A stretch of 64,000 nt of DNA from Eubacterium ramulus (GTDB lineage: Bacteria > Bacillota > Clostridia > Lachnospirales > Lachnospiraceae): NCBI RefSeq assembly GCF_003122485.1, contig NZ_JRFU01000061.1, positions 28,801 through 92,800 on the forward strand, written 5' to 3'. Every line of letters starts with the position of its first letter. Within the stretch, counting starts at the first letter, position 1. The notes under the pieces were generated by a model. That model saw only the letters and a program-made list of their open reading frames with translations. It ran no database searches and was not told the DNA's origin. Below are positions 21,001-28,640 of the stretch, piece after piece. The position numbers were made by a program, and so were the translations under genes.

Positions 21001-21870
21001 TGGAGATACAAAATCGGCTCCAATCTTAGCAAGCGCAGATTTGACATTTGAGAAAGCACCGGTAAGAGATTCGTTTGCTTTCTTAGATCCCTCACCAAAA
21101 GCTTCATACATGGCATCTGAAAACGTCTGGAAAGAAATCTGTCCCTTAGAAACCATGTCTCTTACTTCGGCTTCCGTCTTCCCAAGAGCTTCACCAAGAG
21201 TAGCCGCAGCGTTCATACCCCTGCCCGATAACTGCAGCAAGTCGTTACCCATAAGTCGTCCCTGACCAGAAATCTGAGCAAAGATACGACCGATATCCTC
21301 ATAGGAACTATTGGTCATGGCAGCGACACCAGCCACCGCCTGTAATGAGTGTTGCATCTGCTCGCCAGCTTGCATACCCGACGCTGCTAACTGAGATGCA
21401 ATAGTAGCTGCGGCATCCATTCCGTACGCAGTTCCGTCTACAGCAGACTGAACATTTTGCATTACGGCTTCTACTTTCTCAGAATCTTTTAAAAGGACAC
21501 CCAGCTGAAAACGAGCATTCTCAATTTTCATAGCCCTGTTAATACCGCCAGTTTTGATGCCGCTAATCACAAAGCTATTAAGTTTTTTAACGAACCCCAT
21601 AGCAGAATTTGTGAGGTTGTTAATCACGCTCATACCAACAATGCCTGTGGTTGAGAAGCGCTTCTCTAATACAGAGAGGCTATCTGCCATTTTCTGAAAA
21701 GAAACATTCTGTGCAGATTTATTAATTTCTTCAAGAGACTTTCCCGCCCCTTTCAGATTTAATTTTTGCTTAAGCTTGTCTAATGTAGACATACTTGTAG
21801 CAACATTTTTTTCGAAATTTTGGTTATCAAACCGCATCTCGACAACGCGTTCGTCGACTTGTTTACTCAT
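15007..21870 (-). CDS. tape measure protein
   Basis: 2287 aa. The N-terminus (VDERVVEMRFDNQNFEKNV) is the classic tape measure start, followed by coiled coils, a MacB-like amphipathic part and a long hydrophobic zone (residues about 820-1460) that can insert in the host membrane. Residues 1470-1990 carry tandem repeats built around FGxxIxxFSxxVSGxxxxD, and the C-terminus has more coiled coil. It sets tail length; at about 0.15 nm per residue the tail would be near 340 nm. The start overlaps the stop of the upstream gene. Confidence 0.93.
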   Translation of the reverse strand: MSKQVDERVVEMRFDNQNFEKNVATSMSTLDKLKQKLNLKGAGKSLEEINKSAQNVSFQKMADSLSVLEKRFSTTGIVGMSVINNLTNSAMGFVKKLNSFVISGIKTGGINRAMKIENARFQLGVLLKDSEKVEAVMQNVQSAVDGTAYGMDAAATIASQLAASGMQAGEQMQHSLQAVAGVAAMTNSSYEDIGRIFAQISGQGRLMGNDLLQLSGRGMNAAATLGEALGKTEAEVRDMVSKGQISFQTFSDAMYEAFGEGSKKANESLTGAFSNVKSALAKIGADFVSPLVKQNGPIVKFLNTVREKINDVRKMTTPLAEALSGKIGTVIEKFADLISKINISGIADKFKKLFDNDKFKVAKDAIERVTTATEAAKKATEDFGAVVDKVINGDFGNAPERWQKLTDAGYDWAYVQNLVNEKLGSSVRHATDFEEAQNGVNDAQAVTIDQLLKMSDAQLENIGFTQDEIDAFKELQKQSEKTGIPIKDLMENVDQLSAKFLILDSFKNIGSNIVKFFKSLGQAFKETFKPKDSDGVLYNIIAGFHKLTEKLKMSDETADKLKRSFKGVFSVISIIGNVIGSAVKHIANGVSSLFKAFNPSGSNKSILDLTASLGDKLSELKEKLVDDGGIDKAFDKVGDAVKTAADALKKFVSYIKDTSPIKKFGNALKNIDIKNIGKNIKDLLEKFAEFTKLDKVADKLKNLKFGEIGKNLIEGFKNAIEENAHVVPELFIKIGESILSAIKGVLGIHSPSTETYEVGQNTIAGLVNGIRDGKYKVTDALIELAQHVKNFLQQLPWKQILSLSIIAGLTYTGKRILDVLDKFAAPFEGVGAILKNAGGILGAVKTFITEFTESAKKLAKAKAFNLRMDGILKFIKSIAIVAGLVIAIAQFDQKKIWAGFGVIAAVVGLVVGAAILMDKFTSASAKFEKGKGFNIKGMKSGLIAIGVTALLIASAIKMVGKLDQDQAERGFTGLVLILGSILAVTYAASQVSHNTSLKDIAVIGTLMKQLSVSLLLMAVSLKLISTIDDPGAVKKAISFVGLFTAFVIAIAKLGTSKDERHIAQLGRTLIAISVSMLLMVAVMKAVSRLEPDQIGKGITFMIGFAGFVAVLALVTRSGKNGTAKLGGILLSVSVSMLLMIGIIKLVAKLDPADVAKGISFMLMFVVFVGLLKVASTIGKDKQIANMSRNLIGMSVALGILAGICVLLGYIDTGALAKGIAAVGFLSLFMTMMTRGVGKVGESKQITRSLIAMTVAIGLMAAAVVALSLLPTDKLAAATVALGSIIGMMSLMILASQKVGAQKGNMSGLVTMTVMLGLVGTVIYTLAQLPWQQSVGAAAGISVVMLSLVASMNLLKMGGKVGASALASIVLMAGVMAAVAGILYLLRDMDVQSAIGNATALSTVLLAISASILILSKAKGISPNAVLAVGEFVLILGAVAGIFAVVGGLVALIPGAQQFLENGIPILTTIGEALGSFFGGIVKGFSVEATSGLPQIGQNLADFANSLSDINNGALQGAKNVAQIMLLITGAEFLDGFSKFLSNGLFGKQDPTDWGSKLSTFGKAVKGFSDSVSGIDEGAVTAAANCGKVLVELENALPRTGGVLQKLIGEKLDLGTFGGNIRGFAYNIVAFSNIVKGCVDESAVTAAANCGKVLAKLNDALPNTGGILQKLTGEKDLETFGNRIKAFGSAIVDFSSTVSGDGKIDPTAIEAAKNAGQIMAELNNNLPTSDGALQWLLGQKDLSEWGEKLKSFGSSIVAFSQSVSGDNKIDTQAVEAVKNAGDLLVELSNALPETGLFDDQMSLSAFGTNLTSFGTAMFSFCGTVSGIDTSGVSTIVSAANSLIELSQSAANVNDDGITKINNVKHIGTAMSQYSHEVKGIKVEKVQTSVSAAKTLLNIITSLVGVDYSGIDGFNKVSDIGGIMSDYSSSVSGVTPDLVSGSVSAAKQLLNFIKSTSGIDTSGVSSFASAVNTLSKTDFSGFASAFGKQSSTFSSVGGKLADALAKGFSGKKSTLTSTAISTISAMTKAIRQNYSTFTSTGKALMTKFGNGMKGQKAFVAAIAVGVANKAKNEIRGKYSEFYSAGSYLVSGFAKGISANTYKATAKARAMAKAATKAAKEQLDINSPSKVFERLGKFVPAGLAVGIEKMSHVSSGSAKNMAQSAVETARTALSRMTDVLSSDMSNVPTITPVLDLSNVQSGMGTLGTMLNSANSIGLTANLNAISSMRAARRQNGNNGDVVSAIKSLGKDINNMDRNSYNIGGITYEQGSDVAEAIETLVRASIIGGRS

Positions 21871-22244
21871 AAGCTAGTAATCTCCTTCCACGCATCAGAT
21901 GCCAATTTATCAAATATAGGGCGAACTGCAGGATTGATATAGTCTCTTCCTTCTACCCATCCTCCAGTCCCTGTGCCATGTCCATACTGAAGAATTATGG
22001 CAATAGGTACACCCTCATTAATGTTCGAATTTAAGAAATTTAATGATACAACTCCATTTTGACGTTTGATTTCATAAGTCCATGACTCAGCAGTTTTACC
22101 GCTATCTTTTGGAGTTGCTGAGGAGAGTGCTTCTACGCCAGCTTTCCCATACTTATCTAAGATGCCGATTTTCACAGTTTCTTTAAGTCTTTCAAAGTAA
22201 CGCGACAACTTCTTAAAATCTCCATGTTGTGTAAAACTAACCAT
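21867..22244 (-). CDS. small phage tail/connector protein
   Basis: 125 aa. The core SATPKDSGKTAESWTYEI, then a Gly-rich GHGTGTGGWVEG and DYINPAVRP, matches the HK97-gp10-like/minor capsid family that joins the tail to the head. Here it lies next to the tape measure rather than in the connector block, which is unusual. It overlaps the tape measure start by four bases. GAAAGGATAA precedes ATG 22244. Confidence 0.7.
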   Translation of the reverse strand: MVSFTQHGDFKKLSRYFERLKETVKIGILDKYGKAGVEALSSATPKDSGKTAESWTYEIKRQNGVVSLNFLNSNINEGVPIAIILQYGHGTGTGGWVEGRDYINPAVRPIFDKLASDAWKEITSL

Positions 22245-22247
22245 TGA

Positions 22248-22808
22248 TTATCCTTTCGAGTTGAACTTCTTACGATTTGCTGCGTTAATAGCCGCATACT
22301 TATTAACAAGTTCTCTTTGACTGTGTTTCTTCTGTGATGGTGGAGTGTTATCTTTCTCGCAAACTCGGATAAGAGTCAACAAACTCTCCAGATGCCACTT
22401 TGCATACTCTGGTGGAATGTTCAGTGATATCATCCAACTGTAAATATTTTCAGCTGTAATGATCTGCCTACGACCTCGACCTTTCTCTTTTTCAGATGGA
22501 ACTGCAGTCATCGGATTTTTAATGTATTCCTGTATCTGAGCCATGTTCTGCTCGGTAAGTCTGCGATACACTTCTTCTGGAACTTTCTGGTTCACAACCA
22601 TGCAACGTATATAATCCATCGCTTCTTCTTCTGTCTTTTCAGTTGTTGACAAAAAGGGTTTGTGCCATCGCTGCTCCCATTTGTGGAGAGAAAGTAGAGA
22701 ATGCTCCAATTTCAACTCATAGTCATGGCCGAGCTTTCTGTAGACAAATTCCTCTTTTTCAGAGTCCCAGTCTTCCTCTTCAAACGCCGGAACAATAATT
22801 GATAACAT
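22248..22808 (-). CDS. tail assembly chaperone, second gene
   Basis: 186 aa, acidic N-terminus, helical. Its place between the first chaperone and the tape measure is the usual site of the gpGT-like tail chaperone. It is in the same frame as the 22830-23258 gene, but TAA and TAG stops separate them and AGGGGGGAATAGAG precedes its own ATG. Separate initiation is therefore likelier than the usual frameshift. Confidence 0.65.
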   Translation of the reverse strand: MLSIIVPAFEEEDWDSEKEEFVYRKLGHDYELKLEHSLLSLHKWEQRWHKPFLSTTEKTEEEAMDYIRCMVVNQKVPEEVYRRLTEQNMAQIQEYIKNPMTAVPSEKEKGRGRRQIITAENIYSWMISLNIPPEYAKWHLESLLTLIRVCEKDNTPPSQKKHSQRELVNKYAAINAANRKKFNSKG

Positions 22809-22829
22809 TCTCTATTCCCCCCTATTGTT

Positions 22830-23258
22830 TTATGCCTGTGCTAAAGCACTCGGAAGCAGATCAGATGCCATCTGCTGTACTGCTTCTTTTGATACCTGCT
22901 TTCCATTTGGAATGATTCCGTTGATGAATTTACTGGCAGCAACATCATTAGTTACTAAATCCATAAACAGTTTGTTGTATGCTTCTGTCTGAGAAAATGC
23001 TTCGGAAAGCTCTTTGGATTTAATGAAGCGTCTTCCGTCCAATGACTTCTCGCCATAAGATTTGAGAATGATGTCTTTGAATGTTTTCATGATAGTCGCG
23101 CCATCCTGAGCAGAAACGATACGTTTGATCATCTCCTCAAAACCTCCCGGTGTGGATACAGACATTTCTGTAATCTCCGCCTCAGACAGATTAAAATAAA
23201 AGTCCTCTTTTCTCGGGTTTCCGTAATAATCCTCAAATTCAATAGTTTTCTTTAACAT
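22830..23258 (-). CDS. tail assembly chaperone (gp14-like)
   Basis: 142 aa. YYGNPRKEDFYFNLSEAEI is typical of Firmicute phage tail assembly chaperones, which coat the tape measure during assembly. It follows the major tail protein and a terminator, with CGAAAGGAG before the start. Confidence 0.78.
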   Translation of the reverse strand: MLKKTIEFEDYYGNPRKEDFYFNLSEAEITEMSVSTPGGFEEMIKRIVSAQDGATIMKTFKDIILKSYGEKSLDGRRFIKSKELSEAFSQTEAYNKLFMDLVTNDVAASKFINGIIPNGKQVSKEAVQQMASDLLPSALAQA

Positions 23259-23284
23259 AGTATTTAATCTCCTTTCGTCTTAAA

Positions 23285-23317
23285 AAGAAAAGAACCCCAT
23301 CGTGTAGACAGGGTTCT
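23285..23317 (-). terminator. terminator after the major tail protein
   Basis: Minus strand AGAACCC and GGGTTCT form a stem followed by TTTCTTTTT. A terminator directly after the major tail gene is common and lowers expression of the genes beyond it. Confidence 0.75.
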
Positions 23318-23329
23318 CCATTTTGATTT

Positions 23330-23995
23330 TTAAGCAGCTTTTGCCTGCTCGATCAGTGTTTTAAGCTCATTTGGTAATGGTAAACGTGCCTCTGCTTTGT
23401 CACTACCATACAGAACATCTTCAAGTGCTTTCATAACCTGTGCTCCAGCTTTAACAGAGTTAATTGTCACAGTAGCTGTTGGTTTCTTACCTTCAACATC
23501 AACTGGTGTTGTGGATACAGACCAGGACATTGTCATTCCTTCCGGAGATTCATTCTTAGAGTTATGTGCCTCTTCGGCCGGGGCTGCTAATCCGCCATAC
23601 ACAAGATGGAGCTCATAACCGTAATCCTCACCATCCGTATCATTGCCAAGAGTTGTTTTGTAGCACAGACCAAATTTCTGTCTTGTCTGCTGTCCGATGG
23701 AAACACCCTCGGCAAGTTCAGCTTCACCATTACATGGCTTGAACTCATCTGGATACATATAAGCTTCGATTGTTGCCGCGTAGGTCTCAGCTGAAAGAAT
23801 GTCAAGATATTTAATATCGTCAGCATACATTGCGGTTGGTTCAGCTCCAGAAGGGCTCTCTGTGATAGCTGTGATTCCGTTCCATGCGACTCCTTTAGGA
23901 TATGTTCCAGCAGTCATAGGATAAAGAGCACACTGTTTTACACCAGTTTCATAGCGTCGTTCGCCAGTCTGGTCCCAAACAAGTTTTTCAGGCAT
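23330..23995 (-). CDS. major tail protein (phi13-type)
   Basis: 221 aa. The opening LVWDQTGERRYETGVKQCALY and AWNGITAITESPSGAEPT match phi13-family tube proteins of Firmicute siphoviruses; DNGT/DVEGKKPTATVTINS is in the C-terminal half. It polymerises into the tail tube. AAGGAGGTAAAATAA precedes ATG 23995. Confidence 0.9.
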   Translation of the reverse strand: MPEKLVWDQTGERRYETGVKQCALYPMTAGTYPKGVAWNGITAITESPSGAEPTAMYADDIKYLDILSAETYAATIEAYMYPDEFKPCNGEAELAEGVSIGQQTRQKFGLCYKTTLGNDTDGEDYGYELHLVYGGLAAPAEEAHNSKNESPEGMTMSWSVSTTPVDVEGKKPTATVTINSVKAGAQVMKALEDVLYGSDKAEARLPLPNELKTLIEQAKAA

Positions 23996-24008
23996 TTATT
24001 TTACCTCC

Positions 24009-24314
24009 TTAAAAATATAGTGATATTGCGTCATGATAGAGATTATCGGCTTTATATGGGCGATCGTAATATGAATATGGGAATTTTAATATCTTATCAA
24101 TCGCTGAGTTAAATGGCCTCTTATCAATGACTGTGATTTCATACCGTCTTTTTTTCATATATTCTTGGTCATCTGCATGTTTTCTGCTCATGCCAGACAT
24201 ACTATATATGATGGCGGGGTATGTCAGTTTCAAACTCTCTGGGGGCTGATAGTATACATTTTTACTGCCTAAAGCTTCTTCGAGTTTAGCTTGTAATTCT
24301 AATCGGCTACCCAT
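24009..24314 (-). CDS. tail completion / neck protein
   Basis: 101 aa from ATG 24314 (AGGAGGTGTATACA upstream; four-base overlap context with the previous gene). RLELQAKLEEALGS, then YPAIIYSM, then YEITVIDKRP is the pattern of tail terminator-type proteins that stop tube growth. It directly precedes the major tail gene in the operon. Confidence 0.72.
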   Translation of the reverse strand: MGSRLELQAKLEEALGSKNVYYQPPESLKLTYPAIIYSMSGMSRKHADDQEYMKKRRYEITVIDKRPFNSAIDKILKFPYSYYDRPYKADNLYHDAISLYF

Positions 24315-24627
24315 TGTATACACCTCCTAGAGATAAAATTAGCCGAGGGCGTTGTGGTTCAATCTTTATGACTTTCCACTTCGTACCCTCGACTTCAACG
24401 TAAGCAATATTGGAACAATTCTGATAGGCGTACTGATCGGCGACAATGCTGACGGTTCCAGAAATAACTAAATCATCATTAATCCCTCCGGAGTTCTGAT
24501 TCTGCCAAGCGAAACCAGAATAATCTCCAAAGTATTCTCTGACGACATCCTGTTCTTCACCAACGTATAATCCCGGCTCTACTTCTTTAGTAACCGTATA
24601 CCCAACTTTGCCGTACCATCTTGCCAT
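24307..24627 (-). CDS. head closure-like protein
   Basis: 106 aa, beta-rich: VGEEQDVVREYFGDY, then the end KVIKIEPQRPRLILSLGGVYNG. This matches phage head-closure/head-tail joining proteins. Its stop overlaps the next gene's start. GGAGGAAAATTCAAA precedes ATG 24627. Confidence 0.7.
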   Translation of the reverse strand: MARWYGKVGYTVTKEVEPGLYVGEEQDVVREYFGDYSGFAWQNQNSGGINDDLVISGTVSIVADQYAYQNCSNIAYVEVEGTKWKVIKIEPQRPRLILSLGGVYNG

Positions 24628-24647
24628 TTTGAATTTTCCTCCGGATC

Positions 24648-24935
24648 TTACTTAGATTTCACTGTTGCAAGTTTTGCGGTTGTTGCTGCGGATGAATCAG
24701 CAGTCACGTATGTAACGGTGGCAACATCCTTAGTCACAGAACAGCTAACAGTTTTGTGCTCATTGCCTGAGGCGTCAACTACCAGCAAACCTTTAATGAA
24801 TGCATCATGCAGCTCACCACAAGATACTTTTGTTTTACAATCTTTCTCGAGATATGCGTAACCATCAGTTTTTGCATACACTTTACGGATTGCTACACGA
24901 TCATCATCTGCGTTCTGATATACTTTTTCAATCAT
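24648..24935 (-). CDS. hypothetical head-tail region protein
   Basis: 95 aa, beta-rich, with a C-terminus of Ala/Thr-rich strands (VATVTYVTADSSAATTAKLAT). It lies directly after the capsid gene. It could be a head decoration or fibre-like protein. I do not recognise the family. Confidence 0.65.
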   Translation of the reverse strand: MIEKVYQNADDDRVAIRKVYAKTDGYAYLEKDCKTKVSCGELHDAFIKGLLVVDASGNEHKTVSCSVTKDVATVTYVTADSSAATTAKLATVKSK

Positions 24936-24967
24936 GTCTTTTCTCCTTTATATGTCATTTCTAGTTT

Positions 24968-26776
24968 TTAAGCAGCTACAGCGCTCACCGGCTCCTCTAA
25001 CGCGATTGCGGAGTACGGTACAGTTAACGCGCCAGACAGTCTTGTCTCGAGCAGGTATTTGTACTTATTGAAGTCGATGTCAAAGTCTTCGAATTTAGTG
25101 ATTTCCCCACCTTTGGCAGACCCAAACTGATAATCAGACAGATTTACGAACAGACCAAGAAGTTTCTTGTCTTTATCAGTTGTGTCATCGTGACGAGTTA
25201 CGCCATCAAACTGCTCTACTGTATGAATTGCATTTACATTCAGAGCTGCTGCCAGATCTGTTTTAGAGTCATAGATTCTACGACCATTGAGATCTCTTGC
25301 CAGAAGCATTACGTTCAACAGATGCGGTGTACAGAACAGATCAAGACTGCCAGATCCTTTATATTTCTCTCTTGAGTACAGAGCTGCAGTGATGATTGCT
25401 TCAGCATAAATATAATTCTCACCGAAGTTTGCGCCTGTGTTTGTACCCTGAAGTTCTTTCTTAGCAGCTGCGATATCAACATCCTGATGAATGCAATACA
25501 GATCATCATCATGGTAAATTGATTTGATATGTGCTTCGTGGATTTTATCTTCATCGCCCTCGTCACGTCCGTCCCCAATGAGTGCCGCCAGCGCAAGCGT
25601 TTCATTCATTGTATGACGCATCTGAGTAAGCTGGTATCCTGCTGCGTCGAAATCGGTGATATCAAGAAGGTCGTCACGGTGCATATCAGATTTGATATAG
25701 ATTGTCTGCGGATCAAAAGAACGGCCGAGCAGAGTAATCTGAGCCATGTTCTTTTTGTAATCGCCTTTTCTCTGATAACCTTTAGCTTTCAGATCAGCGA
25801 TTCTAGCATCGGCGAATCTTGTTCTTACTCTTGCGAATGGTGATTTATGAATCTTACCGATAACATAATCAACCCATGTCTGGTCACGCTCAAGGGTATC
25901 CGGAGCGCCCTTTTTCAGAAGCTCATATTCCGGGAATAATTTGCCAACTGTTTCCTCAGAAAAAATACTGTGGGATAAGGAATTGTTCTGTTCATCAAAA
26001 ATTTCCATAGCTGCACGAAGACTTCCTACACCAGACTGTTTTGCCAGTTTCATAATTTCCATCTCATCTGCATGTGTAAGAACGCCGCCATCTTCCATTT
26101 CTGGATCGTTATCGAATACATTATGTTTCATTTCGTCATCATCTCCTTCATCATTATTTTCAGCACCAGCATCTTCCAGTGCCATTCCAACAATTGCGTC
26201 AACAGCATCGCGCTGCTCCTGATTCATGGTACCAAGGATGTCCGCAATTGTTTTTTCTTTGTTTTCATCTGCCATTTTCTGGTCTCCTTTTTCTTTTTTC
26301 TCTGCCTCATCAGAGTGGAAAAGTTCAAACTCTTCGCCACTGTAAATGACAGCTTCTTCTTCGGAAAATTCTCCGTGCGAAAGTACAGGCTGAATTGATG
26401 CTCCAGGATTCGCGCCAGCCAGCACTAGACTTACCTCACGAATATTTCCGTGCATAACATTTTTTCCTGCTTCTTTAAGCTGATTTGCAAAGATTGAAAA
26501 AGCTGTAATGTCTCCGTGCTCAACTAATTTTTTCGCGTTCTGCCCGGTTTCGGTGTCATTGAATTTAACAAACGTAAATACACCATTGCCTTTATTTTCA
26601 AGCAGAGCGTGACCAAGTACAGCATCCACGCTGGTGTGGTCGTGATTCCAAACTAATGGGACAATCTGGCCATCATTGTCTTTAAACGCATCTGGCATAA
26701 TTGTTCTTCCGTCAGAGCATTTAACATTCGCTTTGGTGGCCCAACCACAACAGTCGTAATCTTTTTTACTAACCAT
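24968..26776 (-). CDS. fused prohead protease and major capsid protein
   Basis: 602 aa from ATG 26776, which overlaps the portal stop. Residues 1-150 are an HK97-type S78 protease (WNHDHTSVDAVLGH, then ITAFSIFAN with the likely Ser, then REVSLVLAGANPGA). Residues about 160-240 are an acidic scaffold-like delta domain (DDDEMKHNVF). Residues about 260-600 are an HK97-fold capsid with a C-terminal FNKYKYLLETRLSGAL. Scaffold, protease and shell are in one chain, so the capsid must be freed by self-cleavage. Confidence 0.88.
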   Translation of the reverse strand: MVSKKDYDCCGWATKANVKCSDGRTIMPDAFKDNDGQIVPLVWNHDHTSVDAVLGHALLENKGNGVFTFVKFNDTETGQNAKKLVEHGDITAFSIFANQLKEAGKNVMHGNIREVSLVLAGANPGASIQPVLSHGEFSEEEAVIYSGEEFELFHSDEAEKKEKGDQKMADENKEKTIADILGTMNQEQRDAVDAIVGMALEDAGAENNDEGDDDEMKHNVFDNDPEMEDGGVLTHADEMEIMKLAKQSGVGSLRAAMEIFDEQNNSLSHSIFSEETVGKLFPEYELLKKGAPDTLERDQTWVDYVIGKIHKSPFARVRTRFADARIADLKAKGYQRKGDYKKNMAQITLLGRSFDPQTIYIKSDMHRDDLLDITDFDAAGYQLTQMRHTMNETLALAALIGDGRDEGDEDKIHEAHIKSIYHDDDLYCIHQDVDIAAAKKELQGTNTGANFGENYIYAEAIITAALYSREKYKGSGSLDLFCTPHLLNVMLLARDLNGRRIYDSKTDLAAALNVNAIHTVEQFDGVTRHDDTTDKDKKLLGLFVNLSDYQFGSAKGGEITKFEDFDIDFNKYKYLLETRLSGALTVPYSAIALEEPVSAVAA

Positions 26777-28019
26777 TTTGATTTTCACCCTCTTCGTATT
26801 CATAGTCTTCTGGCGATGACCGATTTTGGTCTGCCGGCTGACTAATGTTATTATTTACAAGTTGATCTGCCATTGGATCTGCTGACGGCTTCATACCGAT
26901 TACCTGTCTCAATTCATTAGAGGTCATGATACAGTTACGGGTGAATTTGTCCGCAATCTCAGCAATATTACTAATAGGAACCAATTTAAATGGATCCTGA
27001 AAGTACATGATTGTCTGCCCCTGTGTTCGAGCAGTTTTTGTCAGGAATTTTCGTTTCATTTCGTCAACAATTGCCGATACAATTGGTTCAATAGTTCGGT
27101 TCATATAGTTCAGCATTGTCTTTTCATCTGCTGTGCCATCCATAACCTCCTGTGTTATACCAAGCTGGCTGTACACAAGGTTTGTCCAATATTCGACCTG
27201 TTTAAGAAGATTGTTCTCAACCGAGCGATTGAGCTGAATAATTTTTTCTGTTCCGTCGGCATACGCAACTCCATACTTGGAGTTAGATAGCTGTTCTTCT
27301 AAAGCTTCTCTTCGTTCCTCTGCAAGTTTTCTTTTAGATTCCGAACGTGTAGTATAGGGTAACTGAATAATCAAATTTAACTTATTCGATGCCGTTTGTT
27401 CATCTGTCACATCTAATAAAGCCAACTTTCTTTTCAGTCGCTGCACTGTCGAGTTCGGTTCATTAATTACTTCATACAGAGGATTCTCAACAATACCGAT
27501 CATTCGCTTAGGGAACCATCTCTCTTCTTTTTCGCCAGTAGTATCGTTGTATAATTGAACGTAAACATGCTTGGGTTTCCATTCCAGAATTTTGCCAGTT
27601 CTCATGGAGGCAACATCAAATGAATCACTGATTAAAGGATCGTCACCATATGTGTCTACTGGAACAATTGCAACTACGCCCTCATCTAGCATCGAAAGGA
27701 CAATATCCTGAATAAATGATCTTGGAGTCTGATCACAATTCGCTTCCAATGTTAAACACGAATTTAATCGGGAATCTTTTTCTTTCACAAAACTTCCATT
27801 ACTATCAATTTCGCAGTGTTTGATATCAATCTGTGCTACGTCTAATGAAATTCGATTGAAGATTGATGTGATGATTGACTTCTCATTACCTCTACTTAAT
27901 CTAGCTTTATCTGGACGAAAAGAATAACCGGAGCCTGACACTCCGTAAGAGTATGTCGGGTCCCGGTTAAGAAACGCATTCCAGGCATGTTTCAGCCTGT
28001 TTCCAATATTTAATTCCAT
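26769..28019 (-). CDS. portal protein
   Basis: 416 aa. Phage portal family (HK97/SPP1 type): N-terminal IITSIFNRISLDVA, a central stem region with RRISLLDVTDEQ-type helices, and a C-terminal EVMDGTADEKTMLNYMNRTIEPIV. It forms the dodecameric ring through which DNA enters and leaves the head. The Asn/Glu-rich C-terminus overlaps the capsid gene start. It follows the Tad2 gene in the late operon. Confidence 0.9.
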   Translation of the reverse strand: MELNIGNRLKHAWNAFLNRDPTYSYGVSGSGYSFRPDKARLSRGNEKSIITSIFNRISLDVAQIDIKHCEIDSNGSFVKEKDSRLNSCLTLEANCDQTPRSFIQDIVLSMLDEGVVAIVPVDTYGDDPLISDSFDVASMRTGKILEWKPKHVYVQLYNDTTGEKEERWFPKRMIGIVENPLYEVINEPNSTVQRLKRKLALLDVTDEQTASNKLNLIIQLPYTTRSESKRKLAEERREALEEQLSNSKYGVAYADGTEKIIQLNRSVENNLLKQVEYWTNLVYSQLGITQEVMDGTADEKTMLNYMNRTIEPIVSAIVDEMKRKFLTKTARTQGQTIMYFQDPFKLVPISNIAEIADKFTRNCIMTSNELRQVIGMKPSADPMADQLVNNNISQPADQNRSSPEDYEYEEGENQNG

Positions 28020-28035
28020 TTTGAATTCCTACTTC

Positions 28036-28530
28036 CTATTCAACAAACTTCCAATCATCTGCCAACATGTCTGCCTGTGATGCTAACCATCCCATCTGAA
28101 CACCAGAAGTTCCGACAAAAGCAATAGCTTTGTTTCCGATAGCATCATGTTCACAATTTACTGCATTTCCTTCCGCAGTTTTATATGAAATTCCAGTTGC
28201 AAGTTGGATATACTGTTCTTTTCCGTTCCAACCTTTACGTGCCACTTTCATTCCACGTTTCAGATATTTAATTGCTTCTCCAAATGAAAATGTAGCTTCT
28301 CCTCCCAGTTCCGGGCAATTCTCACCATCTGCCAGCACCCACTCATCAGAGCAGATATTTTCAAACGTATAATCTGGAATTTGTGTCTCTCTGATATCCA
28401 GCTCTTCACCGTCTTTTGTGTGAATAATAATGGTCTGCTTCTCTTTGGACCAGAACCAATAACCACCCCATGACGGGAGTTTTACTTTGGCTCCCTGTTT
28501 CATTGCTTTAAATGCTTCGTCAAATCTCAT
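28036..28530 (-). CDS. tad2: two-domain Tad2-like (DUF2829) anti-Thoeris protein
   Basis: 164 aa from ATG 28530 (AAAGGAGAAAAAC upstream). The C-terminal half is a clear DUF2829/Tad2: FSFGEAIKYLKRGMKVARKGW, then MGWLASQADMLADDWKFVE. The N-terminal half repeats the pattern: MRFDEAFKAMKQGAKVKLPSW, then ENICSDEWVLAD. Tad2 proteins bind the TIR-made cyclic ADP-ribose-type signal and so block Thoeris defence. Single-domain Tad2 acts as a multimer; here two copies are in one chain. It sits between terminase and portal, an accessory slot in the late operon. Ligand binding is inferred from the family. Confidence 0.85.
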   Translation of the reverse strand: MRFDEAFKAMKQGAKVKLPSWGGYWFWSKEKQTIIIHTKDGEELDIRETQIPDYTFENICSDEWVLADGENCPELGGEATFSFGEAIKYLKRGMKVARKGWNGKEQYIQLATGISYKTAEGNAVNCEHDAIGNKAIAFVGTSGVQMGWLASQADMLADDWKFVE

Positions 28531-28640
28531 GTGCTGTTTTTCTCCTTTCTTATATACCAACAACAGAAGGCTACTCGCCGTCACCTCTTGCGGTTTTCAC
28601 CTTATAAATTTGTTGCCGGTCTAACTAAACGTAAATTCAT

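Noticed and set aside
20654..21265. 203-codon plus-strand frame in the tape measure
   Set aside because: It is a shadow of the repetitive minus-strand tape measure gene, with no ribosome site and unnatural composition.
22248..23258. Programmed frameshift between the two tail chaperone genes
   Set aside because: Both frames are the same, TAA and TAG lie between them, and the second gene has its own strong ribosome site.
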